Shown here piece by piece: positions 54,339 through 63,641 of a stretch of 64,000 nucleotides of DNA. The notes below the pieces were generated by a model. The model was not told the DNA's origin. It searched no databases and was given only the letters and a program-made list of their open reading frames with translations. The stretch is from Microbacterium sp. LWH13-1.2 (GTDB taxonomy: Bacteria > Actinomycetota > Actinomycetes > Actinomycetales > Microbacteriaceae). Within the stretch, counting starts at the first letter, position 1. The number at the start of each line of letters is the position of its first letter. The position numbers were made by a program, and so were the translations under genes. Location: positions 186,001-250,000 of the forward strand of contig NZ_CP151635.1 of the NCBI RefSeq assembly GCF_038397735.1. Reading direction: 5' to 3'.

Positions 54339-56942
54339 TCAGTTCTCGGCGTCGAGGGCCTTCGCAAGATACGACGCCGTCGTGCTGCCGCTCGCCGACG
54401 CGACGGAGCGCGGAGTCCCCTCGGCCACGACCGCACCTCCGAGGTCTCCGGCACCTGGGCCCATGTCGATCACCCAGTCAGCCTGTGCGACCACGCGCAT
54501 GTCGTGCTCGACCATCACCACGGTGTTGCCGGCGTCGACCAGATGCTGAAGATGCACGAGCAGCCGATCGGTGTCTGAGGGATGCAACCCCGAGGTGGGC
54601 TCGTCGAGCAGGTAGAGGGTGTCGCCGTGCTGGGCGCGCCGGAGCTCGGACGCCAGCTTCACGCGCTGCGCCTCGCCGCCGGAGAGCTCGGTCGCGGACT
54701 GGCCCAGCGGAAGGTATCCCAGTCCCACGTCGAGAAGGGCATCGAGGTGCCGCGTGACGTCGGCATCGTCGGCGAAGAGTGCACGTGCGTCGTTTACGCT
54801 CAGGGCGAGGACGTCGGCGATCGTGTGCCCGTGGAGTTCGATCTCGAGGGTCTCCGGGTTGTAGCGGGTGCCACCGCACGTGCTGCAGGGCGCGTGGACC
54901 GTGGGGAGGAAGAGCAGCTCCACCTCGACCATGCCCTCGCCCTTGCAGGTGGGGCATCGTCCGCTCGGGAGGTTGAACGAGAATCGGCTCGCGGCGTAGC
55001 GCCGACGGCGTGCTTCGGGAGTCGCGGCGAACAGAGCGCGGACGCGGTCGAAGAGCCCCGTGTACGTCGCCACGTTCGATCGTGACGTGCGGCCGATCGG
55101 CTTCTGACTCACCTGCACGACGCGCCGCACGCGACTGGCAGGACCGGAAGCGCGCCCGGTGGTCTCGGCCGTCGGCGAGGAGAACAGGGGATCCGCTGCC
55201 GTGCTGCTCTGCGTGTCGCTCGACGAGTCGATCGACGAGCCGTCCACCTCGCTGGACAGGCTCTTCTGCAGCAGATCGGGCAGCGCCTGGGTGACGAGAG
55301 ACGACTTGCCCGAGCCGGAGACGCCGGTGACGGCGGTGAGGCAGCCGAGCGGGATCGACACCGAGACGCTGCGGAGGTTGTTGCGCGAGACTTCGGTGAG
55401 CACGAGCCGGCCGTCGGCTTCTCGAGAAGCGGACACCGGTGTCGTCGGCTGTTCGGCACGCGCGTCATCGGGGAACAGGTAGCGCCGGGTCTGCGAGTGC
55501 TCTGCCTTTCGGAGCCCGTCGATCGGACCGGAGTAGACGATCTCGCCACCGGTGGCTCCCGCACCCGGGCCGATGTCGACGATCCAGTCCGCATGCCGGA
55601 TCACATCGAGGGAGTGCTCGACGAAGAAGACCGTGTTTCCTGAATCTCTGAGCGAGCGGAGGATGCGCACGAGCGCTTCGCCGTCGGCGGGATGAAGTCC
55701 GGCAGAGGGCTCGTCGAGCACGAACATGACCCCGAACAGCTGCGAGAGCACCTGGGTCGCGAGCCGCATCCGCTGCAACTCCCCGGACGAGAGCGTGGGC
55801 GTCGATCGGTCGAGCGAGAGATAGCCCAACCCGAGCTCGATGATGGGGGAGACGCGATCTCGCAGTTCGTCGACCAGCCGGTGCGCCGCGAGCTGCTTCT
55901 CGGGCGGGAGAGCCTCGCGATCGGATGCATCCGCGGCCGACCCGCCGTCGGGTCGGTCGAGTGCCGTCTCGAGGAGAGCTGCGAGGTCGGCGAGTGGCAG
56001 TCCGGCCATCTCCGTGATGTCGAGACCGGCGAACGTCACGGCGAGCGCTTCCGGCTTCAGCCGGCGTCCGTCGCACGTCGGGCAGCGGACGCTGACCATG
56101 AAGCTCGCGGCCTTCTCGCGCATCTTCGCGCTCTTCGAGTGGGCGAAGGTGTTGAGCACGTACTGTCTCACTCCGACGAACGTGCTCATGTACGACGGCT
56201 CGATGCCGGCGGCGACGGCCTTGCGCACCTGCGCCGGACCGCGGTCGGTGAACACCGGAACCTGAGGGGACTCCTCGGTGTACAGCACCCACTGACGCTG
56301 CTCCTCGGGCAGATCCCGCCACGGGATGTCGATGTCGTAGCCGAGAGAGATCAGACTGTCGATGAGCTGCTTGCCGTGCCACGCCCTCGGCCAGGCATCG
56401 AGAGCACGGTCGCGGATCGACAGCGACTCATCGGGCACCATGAGGTCCAGGGGCACGTCGTACACCTGCCCGATCCCGTGGCACCGCGGGCAGGCGCCCT
56501 GCACGGTGTTCGCCGAGAAGTCTTCGGCGAACAGCGGCTCCGCCCCAGGCGGGTAGGTGCCGACTCGTGAGAACAGCATGCGCACGACGTTGCCGATCGA
56601 CGTGGCGCTGCCGACGGTCGATCGAGCGCTGCCGGCGGTGCGTTGCTGGGGGAGGGCGACCGCCGGGGGCAGCCCCGCGATGGCGTCGACGTCGGGGATG
56701 TCGACCTGGCTCATCAGGCGCCGCGCGTAGGGCGCCACCGATTCGAAGTAGCGGCGCTGGGCTTCGGCGTAGAGAGTGCCGAAAGCGAGAGAGCTCTTCC
56801 CCGAACCCGAGACACCCGTGAACGCGACGAGGGCGTCTCGGGGTATCGCGACGTTCACGTCGCGAAGGTTGTGCACACGTGCCCCGGACACGACGATGGC
56901 GTTCGACGTGTCGGAGAGCTTCGACGGTGGGGTCCCGCCCAT
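54339..56942 (-). CDS. UvrA-like excinuclease ATPase (UvrA paralogue)
   Basis: 867 aa from ATG 56942, chosen for the GAAGAGG site six bases upstream; an ATG one codon earlier is too close. Two ABC ATPase modules, each with Walker A GVSGSGKSS; signatures LSSGELQRMRLATQ and LSGGEAQRVKLASEL; zinc-type CxxC pairs in CPRCHG, CPTCDG and CPTCKG. Shorter than canonical UvrA (about 950 aa). Paralogues of this kind (DrrC-like) protect DNA or confer resistance to intercalating drugs; no uvrB or uvrC is nearby. Function beyond DNA-binding ATPase is inference. Confidence 0.85.
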   Translation of the reverse strand: MGGTPPSKLSDTSNAIVVSGARVHNLRDVNVAIPRDALVAFTGVSGSGKSSLAFGTLYAEAQRRYFESVAPYARRLMSQVDIPDVDAIAGLPPAVALPQQRTAGSARSTVGSATSIGNVVRMLFSRVGTYPPGAEPLFAEDFSANTVQGACPRCHGIGQVYDVPLDLMVPDESLSIRDRALDAWPRAWHGKQLIDSLISLGYDIDIPWRDLPEEQRQWVLYTEESPQVPVFTDRGPAQVRKAVAAGIEPSYMSTFVGVRQYVLNTFAHSKSAKMREKAASFMVSVRCPTCDGRRLKPEALAVTFAGLDITEMAGLPLADLAALLETALDRPDGGSAADASDREALPPEKQLAAHRLVDELRDRVSPIIELGLGYLSLDRSTPTLSSGELQRMRLATQVLSQLFGVMFVLDEPSAGLHPADGEALVRILRSLRDSGNTVFFVEHSLDVIRHADWIVDIGPGAGATGGEIVYSGPIDGLRKAEHSQTRRYLFPDDARAEQPTTPVSASREADGRLVLTEVSRNNLRSVSVSIPLGCLTAVTGVSGSGKSSLVTQALPDLLQKSLSSEVDGSSIDSSSDTQSSTAADPLFSSPTAETTGRASGPASRVRRVVQVSQKPIGRTSRSNVATYTGLFDRVRALFAATPEARRRRYAASRFSFNLPSGRCPTCKGEGMVEVELLFLPTVHAPCSTCGGTRYNPETLEIELHGHTIADVLALSVNDARALFADDADVTRHLDALLDVGLGYLPLGQSATELSGGEAQRVKLASELRRAQHGDTLYLLDEPTSGLHPSDTDRLLVHLQHLVDAGNTVVMVEHDMRVVAQADWVIDMGPGAGDLGGAVVAEGTPRSVASASGSTTASYLAKALDAEN

Positions 56943-57131
56943 CATGGACCTCTTCTCGTATCCCGCGCACGGCGGGGATGACTGCGATGATCGCCGCCTC
57001 CGCGCCACGTTACCCCGCCCGTCCGACTTCGCCGGAGTCCTTGACAGCGGTCGGTCGGAGCAGGCGAGTTCAGACCGGAGGAGTGTCGATCGCAGATTAC
57101 GGCGACTCCGGACCTGCGGCGCGGCAAGCGC

Positions 57132-57137
57132 TATCCT
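57132..57137 (+). promoter_or_regulatory. -10 box of the aldo/keto reductase gene
   Basis: TATCCT lies 37 bases before the ATG; a TAGGAG ribosome site is at about 57161. The rest of the 232-bp divergent gap to the UvrA-like gene shows no other clear site. Confidence 0.45.
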
Positions 57138-57174
57138 GAAGCCCTCCCCCGCCTCGCACATAGGAGCATCCTTC

Positions 57175-58215
57175 ATGCCCATCGCTGCCGATGACCCCCG
57201 CCTGACGACTCCTTTCGAGGCCGCCTCCACCCGGTACGCCGATGTGCCCTTCCAGCGCGCAGGCGCCAGCGGCGTGCAGCTGCCCAAGGTCTCGCTGGGG
57301 CTCTGGCAGAACTTCGGCCGCGACCGCACCTTCGACAGCCAGCGTGAGATCGTGCTGCACGCGTTCGACCGCGGAGTCGTGCACATCGACCTCGCCAACA
57401 ACTATGGCCCGCCCTACGGCTCGGCCGAGTCGACGTTCGGCGCGGTCCTCGACAGCGGACTCGCCCGCTACCGCGACGAGCTCTTCGTGACGACGAAGGC
57501 AGGCTACGACATGTGGCCCGGACCCTTCGGAGACGGTGGGTCGCGCAAGTATCTGACCCGCTCGCTCGAGCAGAGCCTGCGGCGTATGAACACCGACTAC
57601 GTCGACGTGTTCTACTCGCACCGTCTCGACCCCGAGACGCCGCTGGATGAGACGGTCACGGCCCTCGCCGACATCGTGCGCAGCGGCAAGGCGCTGTACG
57701 TCGGCATCTCGAACTACCCGGCCGAGCTCGCCCGACGGGCGTATGAGCTGCTCGCCGAACAGGGCGTGAAGCTGCTGCTGCATCAGCCCCGATACTCGCT
57801 GTTCGACCGCACGCCCGAGGCCGAGCTGTTCCCGGTGCTGCGCGAGCTGAAGGTCGGCAGCGCGGTGTTCTCGCCGCTCGCCCAGGGACTGCTCACCGGC
57901 AAGTACATCGACGGCGACGTCCCCGCCGACTCGCGCGCGGCGAACAGCCACTTCCTCGACGGATCGGCACTCACCGACAGCTATCTCGAGCGCATCCGCG
58001 GCATCGACCGCGTCGCGAAGGACGCGGGTCTGTCGATCCCGCAGCTCGCCGTCGCCTGGGTGCTGCGCGATCCGGTGGTGACCACAGCGATCGTCGGCGC
58101 ATCGCGCATCGGACAGATCGACGACGCCGTCGCAGCGAGCCAGGTCGTGCTGTCGGTCGATGTCGTCGCGGCCCTCGAGGAGTACGCGGCCACCCCCGGA
58201 GCGACTGTCGTCTGA
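57175..58215 (+). CDS. Aldo/keto reductase (L-glyceraldehyde-3-phosphate reductase type)
   Basis: 346 aa. NADPH-dependent TIM barrel: catalytic Asp and Tyr in HIDLANNYGPPYGSAEST, a Lys in TTKAGYDMWPGP, the DVFYSHRLDPETPLDETV segment, and a C-terminal IVGASR cofactor loop. The WPGPFGDGGSRKYL insertion is typical of YghZ/GPR-type enzymes that reduce aldehydes such as L-glyceraldehyde 3-phosphate and methylglyoxal. Complete. Confidence 0.9.
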   Translation: MPIAADDPRLTTPFEAASTRYADVPFQRAGASGVQLPKVSLGLWQNFGRDRTFDSQREIVLHAFDRGVVHIDLANNYGPPYGSAESTFGAVLDSGLARYRDELFVTTKAGYDMWPGPFGDGGSRKYLTRSLEQSLRRMNTDYVDVFYSHRLDPETPLDETVTALADIVRSGKALYVGISNYPAELARRAYELLAEQGVKLLLHQPRYSLFDRTPEAELFPVLRELKVGSAVFSPLAQGLLTGKYIDGDVPADSRAANSHFLDGSALTDSYLERIRGIDRVAKDAGLSIPQLAVAWVLRDPVVTTAIVGASRIGQIDDAVAASQVVLSVDVVAALEEYAATPGATVV

Positions 58216-58272
58216 GACGAATCTGCGAGCTCTGCGTAATGTTCCGGGCGGCAGCGAGTCTGTTCAGTAGGG

Positions 58273-58290
58273 GCTCCCACGACCGGGAGC
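58273..58290 (+). other. Small hairpin in the leader of the GntR gene
   Basis: GCTCCC and GGGAGC flank a six-base loop about 28 bases before the ATG at 58318, just upstream of a GGGGA ribosome site. Regulatory use is unproven. Confidence 0.35.
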
Positions 58291-58317
58291 GTCCACAACG
58301 GACCCGGGGAGCAACAC

Positions 58318-58974
58318 ATGACCATCGCCTATGCGGACCCACGGGCGCGCCAGCGGGTTCATCACGGTTCCGTTCCGCTGCCTGAACTGGCCTTCGAGCA
58401 CATCCTTGCGGCGATCCTCCGCGGGGACTACGTGTCCGGCGACTCGCTCAACACCACGCGCTTCGCCAAGGAGCTCGACATGTCGCTGAATCCTATCCGT
58501 GAAGCGATCATCCGGCTTCGGGACATCGGACTCGTGGAGGTCACTCCCGCCCGGTACACGAAGGTCGCCGACTTCACCACCAGTGAGTCGCGGGCCGCGA
58601 TCGGCTATGCCGGCATGCTCGCCGGAGCAGCGCTCAGAAAGTTCCTGTTCACGGGTGAGGACGGGATCCGCTCGGATCTCGCGGCACTCGCTGAACTTGT
58701 CGGCCGTGCAGATTCAGCAGCCGAACGCAACGCCGCGGTGGTCGCGTTCCTCACCGCTGTCGCCGACCTCGTGGAACATCCTCGGCAGTCGATGCACCTC
58801 GTGGAGAGCGCGATCCTGGCCCAGTGCGCGCTGCAGTTCTCCGAGGGGGTCTCTCGTGGCGTCACCACGCAGGGACACTCGACTGCGGCCCGAGCGGCCG
58901 CACGGGCGATACGCGCGGGCGAACCGGCGGCCATCGAGATGACGGTTCGCGCGCTCTTCGACCAGCTCGCCTGA
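58318..58974 (+). CDS. GntR family transcriptional regulator
   Basis: 218 aa. N-terminal winged helix (about residues 22-80: LAFEHILAAILRGDYVSGD, NTTRFAKELDMSLNPIREAI, then LVEVTPARYTKV wing). The helical C-terminal half resembles FadR-type effector domains but lacks clear metal-binding His/Asp. Regulatory target is not visible; it stands alone between the reductase and the epimerase-like gene. Confidence 0.78.
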   Translation: MTIAYADPRARQRVHHGSVPLPELAFEHILAAILRGDYVSGDSLNTTRFAKELDMSLNPIREAIIRLRDIGLVEVTPARYTKVADFTTSESRAAIGYAGMLAGAALRKFLFTGEDGIRSDLAALAELVGRADSAAERNAAVVAFLTAVADLVEHPRQSMHLVESAILAQCALQFSEGVSRGVTTQGHSTAARAAARAIRAGEPAAIEMTVRALFDQLA

Positions 58975-59035
58975 GTCCGCGCTCTCCCCATGGCCCCAGC
59001 CGCCCGCGATCGGAGCCCTGCGCCTGACCCGTCGA

Positions 59036-59041
59036 TAGAGT
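59036..59041 (+). promoter_or_regulatory. -10 box of the epimerase-like gene
   Basis: TAGAGT ends seven bases before the ATG at 59049, predicting a leaderless mRNA. Confidence 0.45.
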
Positions 59042-59048
59042 CGAAGAC

Positions 59049-60023
59049 ATGACTGCGACGAAGGTGTTGTTCATCGGTGGGACGGGGATCATCTCCTCTG
59101 CGGCGAGCGCGCTCGCCGCGTCGCGGGGCATGGAGGTGACGCTGCTGAATCGTGGGCGGTCGCGCCGTGAGCCCGCCGAGGGCGTCGAGGTGCTGACCGC
59201 CGATGTCTCGGATGCCGCGGCGGTCGACGCCGCTCTCGCCGGCCGCGAATTCGACGTGGTCGCCGACATGATCGCCTTCACTCCCGACCAGGTGCAGCGC
59301 GACATCGATCGTTTCGATGGCCGCACGGGGCAGTACGTCTTCATCAGCTCGGCCTCCGCATATCAGAAGCCCGTGGCGCGCCTGCCGATCACCGAGTCCA
59401 CGCCGCTGCGCAATCCGTACTGGCAGTACTCGCGCGACAAGATCGCCTGCGAGGATCTGCTCGAAGCCGCCTACCGTGACCGCGGCTTCCCGGTCACGGT
59501 GCTGCGTCCGTCGCACACCTACGACAAGTGGACGATCCCCGCGTTCGGCGGATGGACGGCGATCGACCGCATCCGCCGCGGCGAGGAGATCATCGTGCAC
59601 GGCGATGGCACGTCGCTGTGGACCCTCACGCATTCGAATGACTTCGCGGTGGGCTTCGCAGGGCTGCTCGGCAACCCGCTCGCCTATGGCGATACGTTCC
59701 AGATCACCAGCGACTTCGTGTACACCTGGAACGACATCTACTCGATCCTCGGACGTGCGGCGGGTGCCGAGCCGAAGATCCGCTACGCCACGAGCGCGGC
59801 GATCGAGGATGCTGCGCCCGACCGTGCCGGTCAACTCTCCGGCGATATGGCGCACTCGGTCGTCTTCGACAACACGAAGATCCGCCGTGTCGTACCCGAA
59901 TTCAACCCGGTCGTGCCCCTCCACACCGCGGCGAGAGAGATCATCGAGTGGCACGACTCGCACCCGGAGCTGCAGCGCGTCGACCCTGCCATGAACGCGC
60001 TGTTCGACGGGCTGCTCGCCTGA
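59049..60023 (+). CDS. NAD-dependent epimerase/dehydratase family protein
   Basis: 324 aa, atypical short-chain dehydrogenase. FIGGTGIISSA at 8-18 is a shortened glycine-rich loop; active-site SSASAYQKP and the YSRDK pair (Tyr, Lys) are present. Family members in actinobacteria are isoflavone-reductase-like or nucleotide-sugar modifying; the substrate is not visible. The DNA predicts a leaderless start. Convergent with the VOC gene. Confidence 0.82.
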   Translation: MTATKVLFIGGTGIISSAASALAASRGMEVTLLNRGRSRREPAEGVEVLTADVSDAAAVDAALAGREFDVVADMIAFTPDQVQRDIDRFDGRTGQYVFISSASAYQKPVARLPITESTPLRNPYWQYSRDKIACEDLLEAAYRDRGFPVTVLRPSHTYDKWTIPAFGGWTAIDRIRRGEEIIVHGDGTSLWTLTHSNDFAVGFAGLLGNPLAYGDTFQITSDFVYTWNDIYSILGRAAGAEPKIRYATSAAIEDAAPDRAGQLSGDMAHSVVFDNTKIRRVVPEFNPVVPLHTAAREIIEWHDSHPELQRVDPAMNALFDGLLA

Positions 60024-60032
60024 GCGCGTGCC

Positions 60033-60428
60033 TCAGGCGGTGGACATCACCGCGAGCACGTTGCCCGCAGGGTCGGTGAACCACGCGATGTCGGGGCCGC
60101 GGTCGGGGCCGCCGCGAAGGATGCCCTTGCCATCGGTCGCGAACTCGGAGTCGGGGTAGATCTTGGTCACCACTCCGCGCCCGTTGAGGTCGTCGACCGC
60201 CGCGTCGATGTCGTCGACGGGGAAGTTGAGGATCGTGAAACTTGCCGGCGTGTGATTCGGCTTGGCGTAGACGAGGATCGAGCCGCCATCGGGCAGGCTG
60301 ATGTCCAGGAAGCCCATGGCATTGGTGGTGACGTCCAACCCGAGGGTGTCCCCGTAGAAGGATCGGGCGGCGTCGATGTCGTCGACGCTGAAGCCGCTGA
60401 ACGCGTGCGTGGTCTGAAAGGCGGTCAT
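60033..60428 (-). CDS. VOC superfamily (glyoxalase-like) protein
   Basis: 131 aa, two beta-alpha-beta-beta-beta modules. N-terminal HAFSGFSVDDIDAARSFYGD and C-terminal GPDIAWFTDPAGNVLAVM are the usual halves; His8 near the start could be a metal ligand. VOC proteins include glyoxalase I, ring-cleavage dioxygenases and resistance proteins; the function here is not assignable. It follows the hydroxyacid dehydrogenase gene in the same direction with 39 bp between them. Confidence 0.82.
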   Translation of the reverse strand: MTAFQTTHAFSGFSVDDIDAARSFYGDTLGLDVTTNAMGFLDISLPDGGSILVYAKPNHTPASFTILNFPVDDIDAAVDDLNGRGVVTKIYPDSEFATDGKGILRGGPDRGPDIAWFTDPAGNVLAVMSTA

Positions 60429-60467
60429 GCGTTCAGCATGCGCCGCTCGCCGCGCGGTGTCCAGACC

Positions 60468-61403
60468 CTACGGGCGCACCTGGTTGATGAGGTCGTCGCC
60501 GGCGAGCAGGCGGGTCAGGTTCTGGTCGACCAGGTGCGCGGCGCCGACCGGCCGGTTGCCCGCGATGTGCGGCGTGATCAACAGGTTCGGCGCATCCCAC
60601 AGTGGATCGGACGCCGCAAGCGGTTCCGACTTCGTGACATCGACCGCGGCGGCGCGCAGCTGCCCCGACTCGAGTGCTGCGATCAGGGCGGTCTCATCGA
60701 CGGTCGCTCCTCGACCGACGTTCACGAAGGCCGCTCCGGGCTTGAGCGCACCGAAGACCTCGGTGTCGAACAGGTCAGTGGTCTCCGCTGTGGCGGGGAG
60801 GATCGAGACGAGCACGTCTGTCTCGGCGAGGATCGCCGCGGCGTCGGCCTCGGCGTGCACCGGGTAGCCCGACCGGGTGCCGGCGGTGCGGGCGATGCCC
60901 TGCACGTCGGCGCCCAGCGCCGTGAGGAACGGAGCGAGCGCGCCGGCGATCGAGCCGAATCCCCAGATCGTGACCCGCGCACCGGCGAGTGTGTAGGACT
61001 GCTGCGTGTCTGGCGCGCTCTGCGCGTCGTTGAAGTCGTCGTCCCAGCGGTGCTCGCGCTGCGCATCGTGGAGCCGGTCGATGCGCCGCACCGCGCTGAG
61101 GATCAGCGTCAGTGCGTGCTCGGCGACAGGACCGTCGTGCAGCGAACGACCGGAGCAGATGCGCACCTCGTCGCCGAACCCGGCGTTCACCACCGCGTCG
61201 GCGCCGGACGCGAGAGCCTGCACGAGCCGGAGCCGCGGGAGTGCGCGGGCGGCCTCCTGCAGCCATTCCGACGAGTTGTGCCAGACGACCAGCACCTCGG
61301 CGTCGCGGTGCTCATCAGGGACGGCTGCATCGATGTCGTAGACGACGGCTTCGACGTCGGCGGTCACCGGCAGGTCGATGGTGTTCGGGATCAGGATCTT
61401 CAT
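60468..61403 (-). CDS. D-isomer-specific 2-hydroxyacid dehydrogenase
   Basis: 311 aa from ATG 61403. Rossmann domain with WGFGSIAGALAPFL, catalytic Arg in VNVGRGATVDE, Glu in the KSEPLAASDPLW segment and His in LLITPHIAGN. The gene follows the LacI gene by 23 bp in the same direction and is probably cotranscribed. It may reduce or oxidise a sugar-derived 2-hydroxyacid. Confidence 0.88.
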   Translation of the reverse strand: MKILIPNTIDLPVTADVEAVVYDIDAAVPDEHRDAEVLVVWHNSSEWLQEAARALPRLRLVQALASGADAVVNAGFGDEVRICSGRSLHDGPVAEHALTLILSAVRRIDRLHDAQREHRWDDDFNDAQSAPDTQQSYTLAGARVTIWGFGSIAGALAPFLTALGADVQGIARTAGTRSGYPVHAEADAAAILAETDVLVSILPATAETTDLFDTEVFGALKPGAAFVNVGRGATVDETALIAALESGQLRAAAVDVTKSEPLAASDPLWDAPNLLITPHIAGNRPVGAAHLVDQNLTRLLAGDDLINQVRP

Positions 61404-61426
61404 GGGGGCCTCCGCTTCCACGGTAG

Positions 61427-62410
61427 TCACTGAGGGGACTCGGTCGACTCGCGCCACACGACGGTGAGCAGTCCGTCGGGCTTCTCGGGCGGCTCGCCTC
61501 CTCGCACCGCCGCGACGAGTCGGTGCATCGAATAGGCGCCGAGACGCTCGCGGTCCTGCGAGACGCTCGTGAGCGAGGGCACGAGGAACGCGCTCTGGGG
61601 GTGATCGTCCCACCCGGTCACGGCGACTTCCTCAGGCAGCTTCCATCCTCGCCGGGTGGCAGCCCGGATAGCGCCGGTCGCGATGACGTCGTTGGCGGCG
61701 ATCACGGCGATCGGGGGAGCATCGTCGGGCAGCGCGTCGATCGCCTCTTCTCCGGCCTTCCCGCTCCAGTCGCCGTCGGTCACCCCGAGGGATTCGAGTC
61801 CGAGTCGTTCGATCGTCGCGAGGTAGGCGTCGCGGCGTGCTCGTGCGGAGGGGAAGTCCTCGGCCCCGGCGAGATGGATGAACCGTCGGTGACCCTGGTC
61901 TGCCAACCGCTCGATCATCTCGGCGATCGGACGGGAGTCGGTGAACTCGCCGGTCATGTGCATGGCGTCGTCGAACTCGCCGACCGAGAGCACGATCGGC
62001 CCACCGCCGGTCGTGTCGATGGAGGGGAGCGGAGTGAACGCGAGAACGCCCTCGTACTGTCCGGACTCGACCACGTCGGTCAGGCGCTCGAGGCGTTCCG
62101 CCGGGCCGTCGGGCAGGCTGACGACCTCGACGACGTATCCCTCGTCTCGCGCGGCGGCGATCGCCCCCGATAGTAGCGTGAGCGGATTCATCGTCGCGAT
62201 CGGCACCACGACGGCGAGGCGGCCGGTGCGCTGCGTGCGCATCGATCGGGCGGCGAGGTTCGGTCGGTAGTTGAGTTCGGATGCCGCGCGCAGCACCTTC
62301 TCTCGTGTGGCCTCGGAGATACCGGCGCGTCCGGTGAAGACGAACGACACGGTGGACTGCGACACCCCGGCGAGATGGGCGACGTCATGGCTCGTCGGGC
62401 GTTTCTCCAT
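61427..62410 (-). CDS. LacI family transcriptional regulator
   Basis: 327 aa. HTH SHDVAHLAGVSQSTVSFVFT at residues 7-26, then effector domain (VVVPIATMNPLTLLSGAI). Its recognition helix differs from the other three LacI proteins in this window. Divergent from a Gfo/Idh/MocA-cupin pair, with an 8-bp inverted repeat at the expected start of transcription, so it probably represses both directions. Effector unknown. Confidence 0.88.
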   Translation of the reverse strand: MEKRPTSHDVAHLAGVSQSTVSFVFTGRAGISEATREKVLRAASELNYRPNLAARSMRTQRTGRLAVVVPIATMNPLTLLSGAIAAARDEGYVVEVVSLPDGPAERLERLTDVVESGQYEGVLAFTPLPSIDTTGGGPIVLSVGEFDDAMHMTGEFTDSRPIAEMIERLADQGHRRFIHLAGAEDFPSARARRDAYLATIERLGLESLGVTDGDWSGKAGEEAIDALPDDAPPIAVIAANDVIATGAIRAATRRGWKLPEEVAVTGWDDHPQSAFLVPSLTSVSQDRERLGAYSMHRLVAAVRGGEPPEKPDGLLTVVWRESTESPQ

Positions 62411-62430
62411 GGCATCCGTCCTTTCGGGGC

Positions 62431-62487
62431 TTGACGTGACCGGTGTCCCTTTCGATAGTATCTACTACGTCTTAGTAATACGTAGTA
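62431..62487 (+). promoter_or_regulatory. Promoter and operator of the Gfo/Idh/MocA-cupin operon
   Basis: TTGACG (62431-62436), 17-bp spacer, GATAGT (62454-62459). TACTACGT (62463-62470) and ACGTAGTA (62480-62487) form a perfect 8-bp inverted repeat with a 9-bp spacer, covering the predicted start of transcription. Confidence 0.7.
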
Positions 62488-62510
62488 ACACCTCATCGAG
62501 GAGGCAGTGG

Positions 62511-63641
62511 ATGCTCAGGATCGGAATCATCGGCACCGGCGGGATCGCCGACGCGCACATCGACGGATACCTTGCGTTCCCTGGCGAGTGCGAGATCGTG
62601 GCGCTCGCCGACGTGATCCCGGGCAAGGCGGCGCAGAAGGCGGAGGCCTTCGATCTGACAGACATCGCGACGTTCGACGATCCGCTCGAGATGATCGCCT
62701 CCGGTCTGGCTGACATCGTCAGCATCGCGACCCCGCCGTCGACGCACGCGTCCCTCGCGATCGCGGCTCTCGATGCCGGCATCCACGTGCTGGTCGAGAA
62801 GCCCATGGCCCCGTCGCTCGAAGAGTGCGACGCGATGCTCGCGGCGCAGGAGCGCTCTGGCACGGTGCTCTCGGTCGTCGCCCAGAACCGATTCCGCGAC
62901 GATCTCGCGACCCTCAAGGATGTCGTCGACTCCGGGCTGCTCGGATCGATCTCGCACGTGCGCGTCGACTCGGCGTCGTGGCGGGGTCTGCCGTACTACG
63001 ACCTCTGGTGGCGTGGCACGTGGGAGAAGGAGGGCGGCGGATGCACTCTGAATCACGCCATCCACCACATCGACCTGCTGCTGTGGCTGCTGGGCAGTCC
63101 GACCGAGATCACCGCGATGCTCGCCAATGCGCAGCACGACAACGCCGAGGTCGAAGACCTCTCGGTCGCTATCTTCCGCTACGACCGGGGCCTCGCCCAG
63201 CTGACCAGCTCGGTGGTCCACCACGGGCAGGAGCAGGCGATCGTCATCCAGGGGGCGAATGCCCGGGTGTCTCAGCCGTTCTCGGTCGCAGCCGAGCGCC
63301 CCCGCGCGGACGGATTCCCGGAGGATGAAGGAGATGTCGACGTGGTGGCGCGGATCGAGGCGCTCGTCGCCGAGCGCACACCTCTCGCCCACCTCGGTCA
63401 CGAAGGTCAGATCGGTGATCTGCTCGGCGCGATCCGCGACGGGAGGCCGCCCGTCGCCGGCGGCCTCGACGGGCGCAATGCGGTCGAGGTCGTCACGGCG
63501 ATCTACAAGGCGGGCTTCGAGCATCAGTTCGTATCCCTGCCGATCGCGGCTTCCGATTCGTACTACCGAGCCGGCCAGCTCGTCGCGAACGCCCCGCACT
63601 TCTTCGAGAAGACGACCTCGTTGATCGCAGCGGCATCGTGA
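62511..63641 (+). CDS. Gfo/Idh/MocA family oxidoreductase
   Basis: 376 aa from ATG 62511 behind GAGGAGGC. NAD(P)-binding GIIGTGGIADAHIDG, catalytic lysine in VLVEKPMAPS, and GGGCTLNHAIHHIDLLLWLLG in the C-terminal half. Paralogue of the gene at 39457. The stop overlaps the GTG of the cupin gene. Probably a sugar or inositol dehydrogenase; the repressor is the divergent LacI protein. Confidence 0.87.
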   Translation: MLRIGIIGTGGIADAHIDGYLAFPGECEIVALADVIPGKAAQKAEAFDLTDIATFDDPLEMIASGLADIVSIATPPSTHASLAIAALDAGIHVLVEKPMAPSLEECDAMLAAQERSGTVLSVVAQNRFRDDLATLKDVVDSGLLGSISHVRVDSASWRGLPYYDLWWRGTWEKEGGGCTLNHAIHHIDLLLWLLGSPTEITAMLANAQHDNAEVEDLSVAIFRYDRGLAQLTSSVVHHGQEQAIVIQGANARVSQPFSVAAERPRADGFPEDEGDVDVVARIEALVAERTPLAHLGHEGQIGDLLGAIRDGRPPVAGGLDGRNAVEVVTAIYKAGFEHQFVSLPIAASDSYYRAGQLVANAPHFFEKTTSLIAAAS

